Positions 48,201 to 60,839 are shown, counted from the first letter of the stretch. The stretch is DNA of 64,000 nt from Grammothele lineata (GCA_002150815.3 NDFF03000070.1:186001-250000), one strand, 5' to 3'. Program-made: numbers and translations. The notes: generated by a model not told the origin, from the sequence alone.

Positions 48201-49717
48201 GCTGCAGCACGAACCAGAGGAAGTCATCAAGGCTTTTGAGGAGATCAGGGATTGCTGTGAGTAATCTTTCCTGTTCTCCTCTCGACACGGACGTAATACT
48301 AAACGACTATCTAGTCAGGGATGCAAGCGGCGTACGAGTGTCCATACTCGGCGACATCTTCACCTTGCAGGCACCTCGACAAACGTGGGCGACCCACTTT
48401 GGCGACGTTTGGACGGTAGGTCGCGGTGTGGGCGCCACATATGCGGGATCCTGTTGCTAATCGCTTTACAGGCAGAGGCAGACACCAATCTTGAACTGTC
48501 CCCGATCCGCTTGTCAAACGAAACCTTGAGTGACGTAGGCAAGCAGCCCGGGAAGGTCGGAATTGTGGTCAGCTTGTCGACGATAGAGAGCACATTCGTC
48601 AGGGTCTCCTGCCGCGGGCCCCAGGGATGGGCGCATCCCGATTACCCCGCGTTGTATGTTGTAACACAAATCCTGAACGCAGATGAAGGATTCTTCTGGG
48701 TAAGTATAATCAACATCGTTTGGTAACTCTCACTAACCCTTCGCACGTTAGAACTCAATCCGTGGTTCGGGACTGGCATATGGCGCCAGCTGCTCGTTCG
48801 ACTTGTCAACTGGTCTGGTGACGTTCTATCTATATCGCGTGAGTGACGTTCAAGCCCTCTCTGCCGGCACTTCAAAGGCTAAATGCCGTGATATCACAGA
48901 GCACCAACAGCGTCGAAGGATATCAGCAAGCCGCGAAGGTCATCAAAGACATCGTTGATGAGACGACGCCACTCGACGATACACTCATTGACGCAGCGAA
49001 AAGCTGCATCGTTTACCATATCGCAGACTGCGTGTCAACGCCTGGAAACGCCGTAAGTGCTGTCTCACCGCCCATTGCCCGGCCTTACCGCTGGCGCGCA
49101 ACTGACATCGTCCGCTCTGTCCCCAGGCGTTCTCGGCTTTCTGGAACCAGGGGCTCAAGAATATCCCACGAGATGACCGCCTGCTCCTGTCGCGTTGCCT
49201 GCGCGTCACACGTGCCGACGTTCTCGCAGCCCTCCGCACGTACCTTGTCCCGCTCTTCGACCCGGCAAGCTCTGTCGTCGTCGCCGTCTGTGCGCCGAAC
49301 AAGGCGGACGAGGTCGCGACCGCACTGGCCGCAGGCGGATTCGAAGTCGAGCGACGCGCCGTCTACGAAGACTCGAGCGCGGTGGCAGGGACTCCTGCGC
49401 ATGTCGACCCGCCCGTGGAGGAGACCGAGCAAAGCTCTGAGTCAGTCCCAGCAGAAATACACGAAGGGGAGATGACTCCGCCCCTCACTGAGGACTCCTC
49501 CATGTCGGAAGAGAGTACACCATCCGTCCCAGGAAGTGAAGAGGAGAGCGGTCTCGCTGAGGTCGGGGAAGACAACGTGACGGAGAAGCTGAGCCAACTT
49601 GCTCTTGAAGACGCTGTAGTCCATGAGATGAAGGATGAACTTGAAGGTGGGCCGCACGTCGACGTTGCCACGGAGGACATCGCAGGTGGCACAGATCTCA
49701 TTGCAGTGGTAGCATGA
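45271..49717 (+). CDS. M16-family metallopeptidase, paralogue B
   Basis: Predicted 16 exons: 45271-45457, 45513-45551, 45610-45646, 45700-45916, 45973-46055, 46111-46202, 46262-46664, 46726-46915, 46970-47620, 47678-47976, 48033-48256, 48315-48415, 48472-48699, 48752-48838, 48900-49052, 49127-49717; 1193 residues. Exon sizes and phases mirror paralogue A: 39, 37, 217, 92, 190, 224, 101, 87 and 153 nt are identical, and the other exons differ by multiples of three. The HxxEH zinc motif is again split by intron 3 (CPHTLE plus HLIFMGSEK). Exon 8 appears to end at a GC donor (cag|gcgagt), where paralogue A uses GT. Exon 9 carries a divergent charged insert, and the C-terminal acidic tail is longer than in A. 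The peptidase is predicted to be active; its substrates are unknown. Confidence 0.9.
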
Positions 49718-50421
49718 TGCACTGAAGAATAGCCAATAATGATCGATGATAATCGCAACGTAGCTCTAGTTAATGATAGTGTACAACTCCCCATTCAATT
49801 CCACAATGACTATATCTTCTTCTCAAATTTCGACATTTGCGGGAGCCGGTTTCCTAGTCTGAGACCAAAGCAGACGTGTCTCAGTCAGGGTATACAGCCG
49901 GATTGTGCACCGCTTCAAGTCGCACGGGACTTTAGAAGATACAATTACTACCTCCCTTTCGCATTACACCAACGGCACATCGGTCATCGCGAGTTCTTAA
50001 GCCTTCATCTCACATTTTCACTGGCGGAGCGAGCCAAGTAGTCTCTCGATCGGTGTCCCGTCCGAGGCGTCGGTTTGAATTGCTTAGCTATCTCATGCAA
50101 ACTGAGTGTCAATCAAATTGACACCGTTTGGGTAGAACATAAGTACAGCTACAAGGCGTATGATTATATGTAGTCTTGAGTACGAGTACAACAGGGGTAT
50201 CGCATACCTACAGTACGCGTATGCTACAAAAGCGGGCGTGGAAAAGTACGTCCGTGAAGATGAGTGAAGAGACTGGTGACCATACCGTGTATCGTAGCGA
50301 TGTCATCTAGAACGTACGAGCAAGTAAACGTGTCTGATCTGCCGGAGGGCTTGTATCTCGGCCTACCACAATATCAGGAAAAACCATGCCAGCCGTCCGA
50401 GCCAACCTATTTCACCCAATA
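49718..50421. other. Convergent 3' spacer
   Basis: About 700 bp between the ends of M16 paralogue B and the K+ channel gene. It is more A/T-rich than its neighbours. No gene seen. Confidence 0.4.
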
Positions 50422-53400
50422 CTATTCCCGTTGAAAGCACGAGTCAGTCGAACATATGGATAGGGATGACTTGGACGCATCCCCGGTAGTGGATGTTTGT
50501 CTCGTACTGGAAGCGTGATTGTCGTCCCCGGTACCGGGAGGTCTCACCTGTGGCAGGCCTAGACTGGCGGGCTCAGAATGCGTGGGGCCTTGATGAGCGT
50601 CCGGCTTGACCTCTGTGGACGTTACTAGGGACGTGTCTGAAACGATGGACGTGGCAGAGATACGCGTGCTCAAGGCCGACGGCCTGCGCTCCGCGGCGGT
50701 GAGGGTCCTGAGCGCGTCTCGGTCCGCGAGAGCGGCGAGGGCCTTCTCGGCCGACCCCACTAGGCGCTTGAGGGAGCCTATAGACCATGCATGAGCGATG
50801 CTCAGAAAAGAACACCGAATGTCACTCACGTTCGAGGCTAAGAAGGAATAACGTCTAGAGGCGCATATATGAGCATTCGACGCCGTCTAGAGAAACTAAA
50901 GAGACATACCTTCCGTGCGTCCTCATCCTGCAAGATCTCCGCCCTGACGCGCTCATTGATGTCACCCAAGCTCGCCAGCTCGTCCAGCAGTGCCTGCATT
51001 TCCCCGGGTACCTTCAGGTTACCCTGGTTGTTCCGTCCCTCCTGATCTCCTCCAGCGCTCGTGGTTATTACATGGTCCCCTTCTCTTTGCACATTACGTT
51101 GCGCGGTATCTCCGTCGTCCATGGGATCCGTCCCGCCACTGTGCTCCGAGACGAAGAAACGCATGTAGTCCCTAAATGCGTGGGACATGCGCACAATCTC
51201 GTGCGGAAGCGCTTCGAGCGCGTGCAGTGCTGTCTCTTCTCCCTCCTTCAGCTTCTCTGCGTGCGGCTTGCCCTTGCTCGGCGGGCCGTGCTGGTCATGT
51301 TTGCGATGACTGCCAGCCGTGGAGTTTGGCTTACTGATCGGCGGGCGCGGCTTTGGCTTCGTGTCTTGGAGCTGCTTCTTGCGGTACTTCGCCACGGCCT
51401 TGTCGAATACGCGCGAGTGAAGAGCGTCTTTGTAGCGGGACGAACCAGCTTCTTGCAAGACTGCAGTGGGCATAGGTGAGTATGTGCGCACAAGCGTGAA
51501 AATGCAGACGTACTCGCAACCAGGATCGTCAAGGTCCCGACACCAAACAACGCCCACACGACGAACACGGACCGCCCAGCCGGAGTCTGAGGGGAGTAAT
51601 CGCCATACCCAGTTGTAGTGAAGGCCATGAAACCTGGATATATGTGTTCAGATCGAGTCGGAGCCAGAGGAGTTAGACAACTGACAGAAGTACATGGCCG
51701 TCCCGTATGGCCAACCCTCGGTGGCGGAGAAAATGCCAGAACCGACCTAGAAGATATGTGAGTGAGTATGAGGCTGGAAAAGAATGGGTGGTACTGACCG
51801 TCCAAAACAGGAAGAAGAGTGTCCAGGCGATCGTCAGCTATAAACCGATTCGTTAACCTCCCATCCTAAAACCAGGCGGAAGATATCACAGACCTTGATG
51901 AAGTACGCTTTCTTCTCCTCCGCCTCCATCTCCGCCCTGTACTTCTCGTACGTCCAGTTAGACCGATGGTGCACGCCCCTGGAGAACTCCTTCAACCACT
52001 TCGTCGCCGGGTTCCACCCCGCCTCCTCCCTTCCCGACGGACTCTGCGCCCCACCACCGTTCCCCCTTCCGTCAACCCCATCTTGACCGTCTCGCCCCTC
52101 CTCGTGCCGTCGTAGATAAGCGCTATGCGGTAGACCAGGCGCGTGCGCGTGTGTCCCGGAGAACGCCACAGCGAACTTGGTGAGCATCGCGGCCATGCGC
52201 CCAACCTGCGCGTGCGTCGGCGTGTGCGAGTGCGCGGGCCAACCACTCGCGATCGTGTGCTGGAACGCGTGCGCGGCCGACGTCTGCGCGAGCGCTGGGG
52301 CGCCGTCTGCGGGAACCGGCAGACCGTTCGCCGTTGCTGTCGCGGCCGTTCGGCCATGGTCGTTGTCGAGGCTGTTGTCGCTGTCGTTGTCGTGCCGGGG
52401 CTCGCTGTCGTCCCTGCGTCCGCCGAGGTCGAGGAACATCTCCAGTGGGACGCCCGCCTCGAGCGCAGCGGCCTCCAGCTGAGCAGTCGAAAGCACGTCG
52501 ACGTTCAGCCGGTGCCCACGCTTGCTCCCGAACACCTGGGTCACGCTCGTCATCGTCGCCGTGCGCGTCATCGCGCGGCCGTTGTGCCTCCAGAGCGGGA
52601 ACGGGAACGACAAGCTGAAGCCGCCCTCTGTGCCCGACGGGAGCCCCGCGCCGCCCCCGGCGACGCTGACGGCCGTGTCCGTGCGGCGCATCTGCGTATC
52701 CGGGACCCAGATCGGCAGGCCGGCCTCGCGCAGGCGGAACTCGACCGCGCGCTGCCAGCGGCCCTCCCACCGGCGGAAGCGGCGGGCCTCGCGGCGGTGC
52801 TGGCGGAGCTTGCGCATGCGGCGGCGATAGCCGATCTCGAGGCCTTCGAGGACGGTCTCGCGGCACATGGCGATCACGACACCGACGTTGACTACGCCGA
52901 CTGCGACGTAACAGCATGTCCAGACGCGGGCGGCGGTGCTCTTGGGCACGATGTCGCCGAAACCAATGGTCTCGATAGATATAATGGTGAAGTAGAGCCC
53001 GTCGATGAAGGAGAGTTTCAAGAGGAGAGAGTTGATCAATGCGCCAAAAGCGATGTAGACCAGAAGGACAATGACGATGATCATGAGGGAGCGTTGCTTG
53101 CGAGTGAGCCCACTCCCTAGAATAACACAGATGAGCAGGGACGCATACAGTACAGTGCGTTTACTTACCTCGCTTAGCAAAGTCCGGAGTACGGATAAGA
53201 TCCATGATGAGGCTAATATTAGTGATAGTAGATGCGATGGTGGAGCATAGCGTCATCCAGAAGGCTTCTCCGTAGGTGAATCCATCGTCGAATCGATGTT
53301 CAACACCAAAAATCGTAACAGCAGCTATGTTGATGAGATCTAGTATTTCGCACGTCACTAGGCGGGCAGAGAGAAGGGACAGAGAATGCACGCACCGTGT

Positions 53401-54136
53401 ATAGTGAGAGATATGATACATATAAGCGTGACAGTCTGAACGCGCTTTTCCAAAAACCGTAGAATGAGGCCAATGTTCGCGATGAGAGCACATGCGACCG
53501 ACAAGGCGAGCCCAACATCCAAAATAACCGGGTTAGGCTGGGTGTCTATGGTCTTGTGGTCCTTCGTCTTGATATACCAGCGCTCAGTGAGTCCTGGGAT
53601 CTCGAGGAGGATGGAGAAGGGGATGACAATCCCGGAAATGATAGGTGCCCAGCGGTAGTCCGGCACTAGCGTGTCGATATGGTCCTCCGAAGGCCATATA
53701 TATGCCTTAACGCGAGCATATAGCGACTGGTGCGGTTTCTCGAAGTCTTCAGAAGAGCTGTCGGCGTGCGTCGGGCCGGAGAACGCGGCCCTGGTGACAT
53801 TAGAATAGACATGGCGGACGCGGCGATGGGGGGTGTTCGTAGTAAGCACATCTTGAGAGGCGTGGTTGTGGTCGTCCTCGGAATCGTCGTGGTCCAGATC
53901 TGGAGAGTCAGGAATGCGGTGGGGCCTGGCAGGAACTGCTTTCTCGGGGTCGTAAGTTCGGTCTTGCTGGCGTACACGCCCACTTAGGAATGCGGCAGGT
54001 ATCGCAAGGGTAAATAAACCCATCAGAGGGAGGAGCGACGAAAGGAGATCTCAGGACAGGTGCGGGGGTCTTGGAGCTCTTAAACGCTACAGGTTGGTGA
54101 TTCGGCAGAGGCTTATAGGAAGTCGGGGAACCCACC
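50422..54136 (-). CDS. Two-pore-domain outward-rectifier K+ channel (TOK type), 5' end unresolved
   Basis: Predicted exons from the 3' side: 50777-50422, 50854-50830, 51460-50910, 51633-51514, 51746-51686, 51837-51799, 53116-51894, 53357-53169, 54049-53396, and at least one more ending at 54136 (reading LLPPEFFRTGFSR into DLLSSLLPLM). Multiple membrane segments precede the first pore loop SIETIGFGDIVP; the second is FTTTGYGDYSP. Both carry K+ selectivity filters (GFGD and GYGD), as in yeast Tok1. A basic and Ala/Gly-rich cytoplasmic linker of about 300 residues separates them. The C-terminal tail is charged, with Ser/Thr-rich ends. Exon 50830-50854 is only 25 nt. The start codon was not found: the reading frame is open back to about 54310 without an ATG, so at least one upstream exon is missing from this model. 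Confidence 0.88.
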
Positions 54137-54843
54137 TCGAGAGAACCCCGTGCGGAAGAACTCTGGCGGCAGCAACTTGAGAGAAGTCGAAGACGAGGTA
54201 CATTCCTGGAGGGAATGAGAAGTCGGAAACCGGAACGCTCGCCAACTCGTGCGTTGTAGCAGCACGGTCCGAGGGAACGCTAGTTGGGGACGCAGGATGG
54301 AATGGGTTCACAGCCAGTTGTTCATGCTGAGGACGATGTGTTGGCGTAGTGTTTCTCGAAGATGAAAGGCAGAGAAGAGGGTGGTATGGCAACCCGTAGC
54401 TGGATGAGGAGTGAGGCCTGCCAGGAGACTCGGGGGTTGGGACGGCGATTGGCAGGAATGGGAGGTGGGGTAAAGAGCGACCAAGTGGACCAGGAGTGCG
54501 AGGTACCCCTGTCCGGCGTCTCGGGGACCCCTGGTCTCGTCTGCCTGGCTCCCCGCCGGCCAAGTGCTCGTTGCGTGCTTGGTTTGCTGGGTCAGCCCTC
54601 TCGTGCTGCTTTGCTTGGGTTCAAACGATTCGTGGCATCGCGACCGCCCTCGAAACTTTTGTGCGTGTGTCCGAAGGCAAGCGAGTTGAACGGACACTCG
54701 CCGAGCCATTGCATCATAGCGCCCACGGACCTCGGAGGCTCGGCCCGCAGCGATTTTGCAGCAGGGACGCGCGCGCTGCCTCAACGCTGCCTGGACCACA
54801 CTCTCTTTCGAGCACCGATCTCTCTCGAGTCCCTGCGAGCACC

Positions 54844-55600
54844 ATGGCACTGGAAAAGTACCAGACGGAGCTCATCGAGCACGCCATGTCCGTCGGCGCG
54901 CTCAAGTTCGGCACTTTCACCCTCAAATCAGGCCGGTCCGTCTCCTCCCGCTCCTCCTCCTAGCCCTCCTCCGCCGCCAAGGGGCCATCGCGCTCATCTC
55001 TCGCGCAGCTCCTCGCCCTACTTCTTCAACGCCGGCCTCCTCGCATCGGGCCCCATCCTCGACACCGTCTGCTCCGCGTACGCCGCGACGATCGCCGCCG
55101 CGCTCGCCTCGGGCGCCCTCCCCGAGTTCGACGTCCTCTTCGGGCCCGCGTACAAAGGTATCCCCTTCGCTGCCGGCGCCGCGCTCCTCCTCCACCGCGA
55201 GCACGCGCGCGCGGTCGGCTTCGCGTACGACCGGAAGGAAGCAAAGGACCACGGCGAGGGCGGTATCACTGTTGGCACGCCCGTCCGTGGTCAGCGCGTC
55301 CTCATCCTCGACGACGTCGCCACCGCCGGCACCGCTATCCGCGGCGCGATCGACACCGTCGAGCGCGAAGGCGGCACCGTCGTCGGTGCGGTGCTCATGC
55401 TTGATCGTCAGGAGGTTGGGAAGGACGGGAAGAGCACGATCGCGGAGATTGAGACGCTGCTGGGCGGAAAGGGGCGCGTCCCGACCATCCTCAAGATGCA
55501 CGACCTCATGCAGTGGCTACGCGAACACGGGCGGACCGAGGAACTCGGGAAGATGCAGGCGTACTGGGAGCAGTACGGCGCGAAGGATGACGCCCCATGA
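54844..55600 (+). CDS. URA5: Orotate phosphoribosyltransferase
   Basis: Converts orotate and PRPP to orotidine monophosphate in de novo pyrimidine synthesis. Predicted exons 54844-54935 and 55009-55600 with a 73-nt intron; 227 residues, the normal size. It starts MALEKYQTELIEHAM. Landmarks are FTLKSGRSSPYFFNAGLL across the splice, FGPAYKGIPFAAGAAL, AYDRKEAKDHGEGG (the flexible catalytic loop with Lys/Asp), and the PRPP-binding motif VLILDDVATAGTAIR. Intron 1 contains stops in frame, so splicing is required. The gene diverges from the K+ channel gene, and the two probably share a short promoter. Confidence 0.95.
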
Positions 55601-56839
55601 ACAGCGCAAACGCAAGTTGTATACGGAGTTGCTGCCCTAGCCATCCAGGCGAGAGCGATTGTCGTTCCGTTGCGGGGAGCCGTTGTTAGCTGTCAGGCTC
55701 CGGCAAGGGCGATTGGTTGCGGGGGGTTGAACGCGTTGCCGGAGTGGAGCTTCGACGGAGGATCGACGCTCGGCAGGAAAGACAAAAATGTGGGGCTAGT
55801 TGCTATTGTGCTTCCGCGAAGAAGCTTGTATGTATTACTACGGCGGACCTTGTGCACGACATGCGGCTACCCGCCCACCGAGATCTTGCCTTCGGGCCCG
55901 ATTACCGCATGCATCTTAACTTAACCTTGGGGTAATCACGATAACGCTCAGCTCTTCTCGCCGACCCTTAATGCACTGCAGCTCAATTAGTGAAAGGAGG
56001 CTGTTGGGACGATCGCTAACGCCACAAGTGATCTCTCGTGGACCTACAAGACCGATAAGGATCAGTACGAACATAAATAAGAGTTCACGGAACGCACAAA
56101 TGCAGTACGCACCAAGGGCATATCCCCCGCTCCCGTCCCTCCGACGGCGAAAACCACGCATGCGCGCCCCTGTTCACGCCCTGTGCGCGGGAGCACTGGT
56201 CCATTGTCAAGTGCGGTCCAGAGCTCGTCTAGATGTCTTCGGATAGAGTTCAAGCTTGCGGGTTTTTCGCCCTTGGATGGCAGCTCTCGGATGTCGGACA
56301 GCGGCTTACGGTCCCGTAAAACGGAGACGCGCAATATCCGCTTATTGCAGACGATGGAAAAAGGGCTGCGGAAGTATTTTGGCCGCTACTTCGGCGAGGT
56401 CATCACTCTAGGAAGCGTCCGGCGCGGCGTTGGGGTGAGATGTTACATTGAAGGTGGATGACATTAACCAAAGACAGGTATGGCCGATGACACACCAGGC
56501 CTATACAGAACGCCTCGAGATCGTTCGGGATAAAAACATACACTATGGAGGCCCGTACCGGACGTTCCATGGGGAGTTCGCGTTATTTGCAAGCCCTGCG
56601 ATCTGGTCTTCGCACTGACATCTTGGCTACAGGCATAAGACCTAGTCATCTCCCGATGACGAAGGCGAACGGGTCATGGTAGTTGGGAGTTCAACCGAGA
56701 TGTACATCCAAAGCACGCAAAATAGATACCTGAGCCAGGAGACCAACGTCATTGAGCACGTCGCAGCACTACTAAGACTATCAATACTCACAGGACACAC
56801 TGCACACCATTCGACAAACACCGTCCCCAAGCCGCCCCA
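55601..56839. other. Convergent intergenic region
   Basis: 1.2 kb between the ends of orotate phosphoribosyltransferase and Derlin. Only short frames; no gene seen. Confidence 0.4.
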
Positions 56840-57837
56840 TTACCGCCCAAGCCTGCGACCCTGCCCCCAGTGGTGTCCACCATCCGGAGCCTCCGGCTCG
56901 TCCCTGAACCGCCTCGGGGGCACGACGTGCACCCCACCGCCAATGTTCCTCTGGCCCGCCGTCATCCCACCTCTTTCGCCCAACGCGCGTGCAACCCAGC
57001 CAGGTGCGACGCCCCATGCAGCGAGCACGCGCGACTCCCATACACCCCACCACCAGAGGTGACCAACGATCGCACCTGTAGTGCTCACCGCGGCTGCGGC
57101 GGGCCCAGCGGAAAGGAGGTCGATGGCGATGAGGAGGAAGGGGAAAAGGCGCACGGGGATGGTGAGGAGCCCAAAGAAGGACGTTTGGGAGCCGATGGGA
57201 GCAAGGTAGCATCCAACGTAGGTAAGTCCGACGAGCAGTGCACGGGTGTGGACAGTGGTGGTGAGGGGGAGGTTCAGGGTCTGAGCGGGATCGCGAGTGA
57301 GCGGCAAAAAGCATGACAGAGGGCACGCAGGGAGACATACAAGGATGCAAACGCAGGCAAGGAAGAGCTGCCATGCGTAGTCTGAAGAGCGAGCGGCAAA
57401 GTGTTTGGTCTCGAGCTCGTTGGAATTGCGGCTAAACGCGTCGGTGAAACGTTAACGAGTTGATACTTCTTGGAAGGAATGTCATACTCACTAAAACATT
57501 GCCAGATCAAATATGAAACCTATCCCCGACGCTGTAGGGACGTATCCCCTGTGTGAGCATCGTTATGGCGTAATTCGAGTAGAGACAATGCGTACATCCA
57601 ATAAAGAAGGTGGAGTATAACCGCCAAAGCTAATGCAACGCCTTCTGTAAGGTTCTCCCCTTCCCGCTCGGAGATACTACATACCTCGAACTTGGGGAAG
57701 ACATGATCCTTGATAAATGCTAGTTGATAGAAAGACGTGATGTTGAGCAGCATTGGGAGCGTCACGCAGAGCAGCGAGGCGACCATGAAACGGGTCACTG
57801 GAGGTATTTTGCGGAACTCATCCATTAACGAAGACAT
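56840..57837 (-). CDS. Derlin (Der1-like ER membrane protein)
   Basis: Predicted five exons: 57837-57685, 57629-57596, 57531-57492, 57431-57341, 57280-56840; 252 residues. Derlins are rhomboid-like pseudoproteases of the ER membrane that help retrotranslocate misfolded proteins to the proteasome. The start MSSLMDEFRKIPPVTRFM, the WR motif in LWRLYSTFFIGSSGIGFIF (spliced across exons 2 and 3), FYRNSNELETKHF and several hydrophobic helices follow the family order. No rhomboid catalytic Ser is evident. The C-terminus is Gly/Arg-rich and ends near GGHHWGQGRRLG. Exons 2 and 3 are only 34 and 40 nt but are needed to restore the conserved WR region. Confidence 0.9.
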
Positions 57838-58857
57838 CTTGCGTAGGAAGTGAGGGAAAGCAAAAGCCTAGTGGTACACAGGGGTGACAAGAGGATCGAA
57901 ATCAGCAAAAGAAAGGTGACAGGCGACAAGTTTTCCCAGCGTAGGGTGGTGAGCGCACCAACAAACACGGAGGTGTAGAGTTCGCCGTCAATGGTGACGT
58001 TGAACACGTAGCCGTTTCCGCGATCACGTGCCGTGATACTGCGCGCGCGTCGCGCCGCCCAAGTACGGGAACTTGAATGTTCCCCGTTCAAGCGCACTGA
58101 TTATGTGTTCGTACAGTGTACCCTAGTGTACTAGTGTACTCGGCAGATCGTGTTCAACCTTTAACGCCCTATATATTTCACGACGGCTGCACAACCACAA
58201 GCCCTGAGTCACCGGTCCAGGAAACACCGACCCAGCGGAAAGTACTTTCACTAGAGAGAGTTGAGAGAGAGGCAGAGTTACATATCGATTATCACCCGGC
58301 ATCTTCCTGTAATTCATGTTCCGACGCATACCCTCCGTAAGCCTGATTAAGTGTCGAGTACTTAAGTAGCCTAGTCCGAGGAGGAAAGTCAGTGCATGCT
58401 GTTACGGAGCCTCAAGGCTCCACCCCACGGCGGGGCCCGCGGGGTTCGGATCAGAGATTGGTCGCCGTGGCACTGCTGCGCTAGTCACGTGTGATCATGA
58501 CATTACACGATAAATCCGCCGTACGAGTTGGCGGCTTCTTGCAGCTTTTGTCGCCTTGTCTCCACGTACCTGTCGTACGCTCTCAGTATCCCATTGTCAA
58601 CGGCGCTACAATGCGGTTGCGGCTACATGAGGCAGCCCTTGCATCTCGTCGTCATGTCATCACTCTTGATGTTGCACATATGACACAATTGACCCGATCA
58701 CATCCACAACGCTGCAGCGTCTGTGCGAATTGTCAAATGTTTGTAATGTGTTTCGGATACATTAAACGACCTGTGCCATAACAGTCCTGCATGGTCAGCT
58801 ATAAGATATGCAATGGGAGCCGTGACGCTGTCTTTCACTCATACCACCATCACTGTC
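57838..58857. promoter_or_regulatory. Divergent promoter region (Derlin / F-box-like B)
   Basis: About 1 kb. On the plus side a TATAAG sequence at 58800-58805 lies 58 bp before the ATG at 58858. On the minus side an AT-rich tatatagg-like box near 58165-58176 is 330 bp from the Derlin ATG. Confidence 0.45.
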
Positions 58858-60839
58858 ATGTCGGTTGACCGCGGCTACTCCCTCCCTCTCGCTCTCTTCG
58901 AAAGGCTACCTCCAGAGACATGGCTACATGTTTTAGACTACCTCTCTCCCGGGGATTTAGCCAGCTGTGCAAGAGTGAGCAGTTATTTCTCCCAATCTCT
59001 ACCTGACATCGCTTGTTCAGCTCTCGTCTTCGCCGAGCAGACTAGGTATCCTCTAAGTAGCCTTGCACAAGACATCCTGAACAAGCTCGCTCGCGTTCTG
59101 ACCAGTCATTCGCTCATTCTCGGAGCAAATGTCGAGGTAACTCCCGTTCAGCTGGTTACCGACATCCGCCGGCTGGAGCGTGCATGGGAATGGTTGCAGT
59201 TTTCCGGGATCCCAAAGGCCCCAGACGATATTATCACTCCTCACCGACATTATCCCCACGATTGGGCCGATCCACAGGACGAGCGCACTTTTGAAGCCAC
59301 GGACTTTGGATCTGCAATCAGCGGCTGGTTGGCAACCGTGTCTCGCAGAGGGGGCGCTCACATACGCCGCTTGCCCGTGTTAGCTAATTTCACGAATTCG
59401 GCGAGTGACATCGCGGACGCATCGCTCTACCAGAGTATAGCGCAACACTATCCCGAAAGTCTTCCGCATCAGGCGACATATTGCCTAGACCCCTCACAAG
59501 ATCTCTTAGTCCTGGTAAGCTCCGATATCAATGGAGACCTCTCACGGTGAGTAAGACACCGGACTCTCTTGACACGTTTAAAATTACTCTGAGCGCTCAT
59601 ATACTACGCCGGGCGCAGTAACATCCACGTTCTCTCTATGACCACTGGCAAGGCTCATCCCGAAGCCTCCAGCGAGCTGCTGGAGACTCATGGGCACGAC
59701 ATATCCTACGTCTGTGACATGCATGTCTACGAAGATTTGGTCGTATTCGTCGGTGGCAGTTCGTCGTCTCGCTATGCCTATGTCTGGGAATGGCAAAGCA
59801 ACAGGCTTCTCAAGGTTTTTTCCGTCCACCTCTTCAGATCAGATCTGCGTACTGATAGTGAGCTTCTTCAGCGATTTCCTATTGGCTACGGTGATATCCA
59901 CAACGTTGTTCTCCTCGGAGAGGGAACACTGTTGGTGGCCCGCGCAGAAGCTCTTACGCTGCACCGGCTCCTCCGGTCTCCGGATTCTCCCACTGTAGAC
60001 GTTCGCACGTGCCATCTCGGTCTTCCTCCAATGCCCCAGCACGCAGAATGTGTGCAAGCAACCCAGCCATATACCACCGCCCACGCCCCTGGCGAATCCA
60101 GCCCGGCATTCGAGTGCGACCCTCTGCATGCTGTCACGCTCGTTCATCTCGCTCCGCGTCCTGGCTTCGTCACCCTTCTTCTCGCTGTGCGCACGGCGGC
60201 GCTCCTAGCGTATGCTCGCGTGCTCGAGGCTCTCCCTGAATCGCGTTACTACAGGTGCCCAGACCACGACGACGAGGCGGATGCTACAGCGCAGGAGCAG
60301 TGGCCGGCATGTACGTGTCGGGCGCGGAACGGCCTTCCTTGGGACGCGTGGGGGCCGCCGAACACGCGCCTTACGTGGATGGAAGAGGTGTTTTACGGCT
60401 CGTTCTCTGTGAGCGGTCGCCGCGCTGCGGGCGCGATGCCGCTCACGGAACTTGATAGGAAGGCATACGTACGACTCATGATATTTGACTTTGGAGTGTG
60501 GGGCGTTGGACCGACCGAGGCTGGGGCACGACTCGGGATGGAAGGAAACCCAGACTGGGACATCGAAGAGCACACTGGGCCCGATGACGTGGTGTTTCCG
60601 GAAGGGCTCTTCACTGGACGTCGGACAGTGAGGACGGAGCTGCCTTACAGGGTGCGGACAAGAGATATTGCGCTGTCGGAAGACGTTTGTAAATCCATGC
60701 GTACCAATATCTGGGAAAATGGGATTGTATTGCAGGTATGTTGTAGGCTCCATCTGCAGGCATTAGCATTCCATTTACATCGTGACAGGCACGCGGAGAA
60801 AGCGGAAGTATATGGGTGTCATTGCCGTTAGTATTGTGA
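58858..60839 (+). CDS. F-box protein, paralogue B
   Basis: Predicted exons 58858-59546, 59619-60735, 60789-60839; 618 residues. The N-terminus contains a good F-box, from LPPETWLHVLDYLSPGDLA to CARVSSYFSQSL, which would dock to Skp1 in an SCF ubiquitin ligase. The downstream region resembles a beta-propeller-like repeat domain and is paralogous to the gene at 37421-39289. Both contain YCLDPSQDLLVL / LCFDPAEDLLIC and the IWENGIVL / LWENGIVF motif ahead of the last intron. The ATG at 58813 is too close to the TATA sequence at 58800 to be used, so 58858 is preferred; using 58813 would add 15 residues. Two introns of 72 and 53 nt. The last exon ends in VSLPLVL. Confidence 0.8.

Noticed and set aside
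53908..54135. Minus-strand ATG at 54135 as the start of the K+ channel
   Set aside because: The ATG falls at the donor side of an intron (gtgggt) whose removal joins the frame to the conserved first membrane segment. Starting there puts the next exon out of frame.
58813..58857. ATG at 58813 as start of the F-box gene
   Set aside because: It lies only about 8 bp after the TATA sequence at 58800-58805, so it is probably upstream of the transcript start. The ATG at 58858 directly precedes the F-box.
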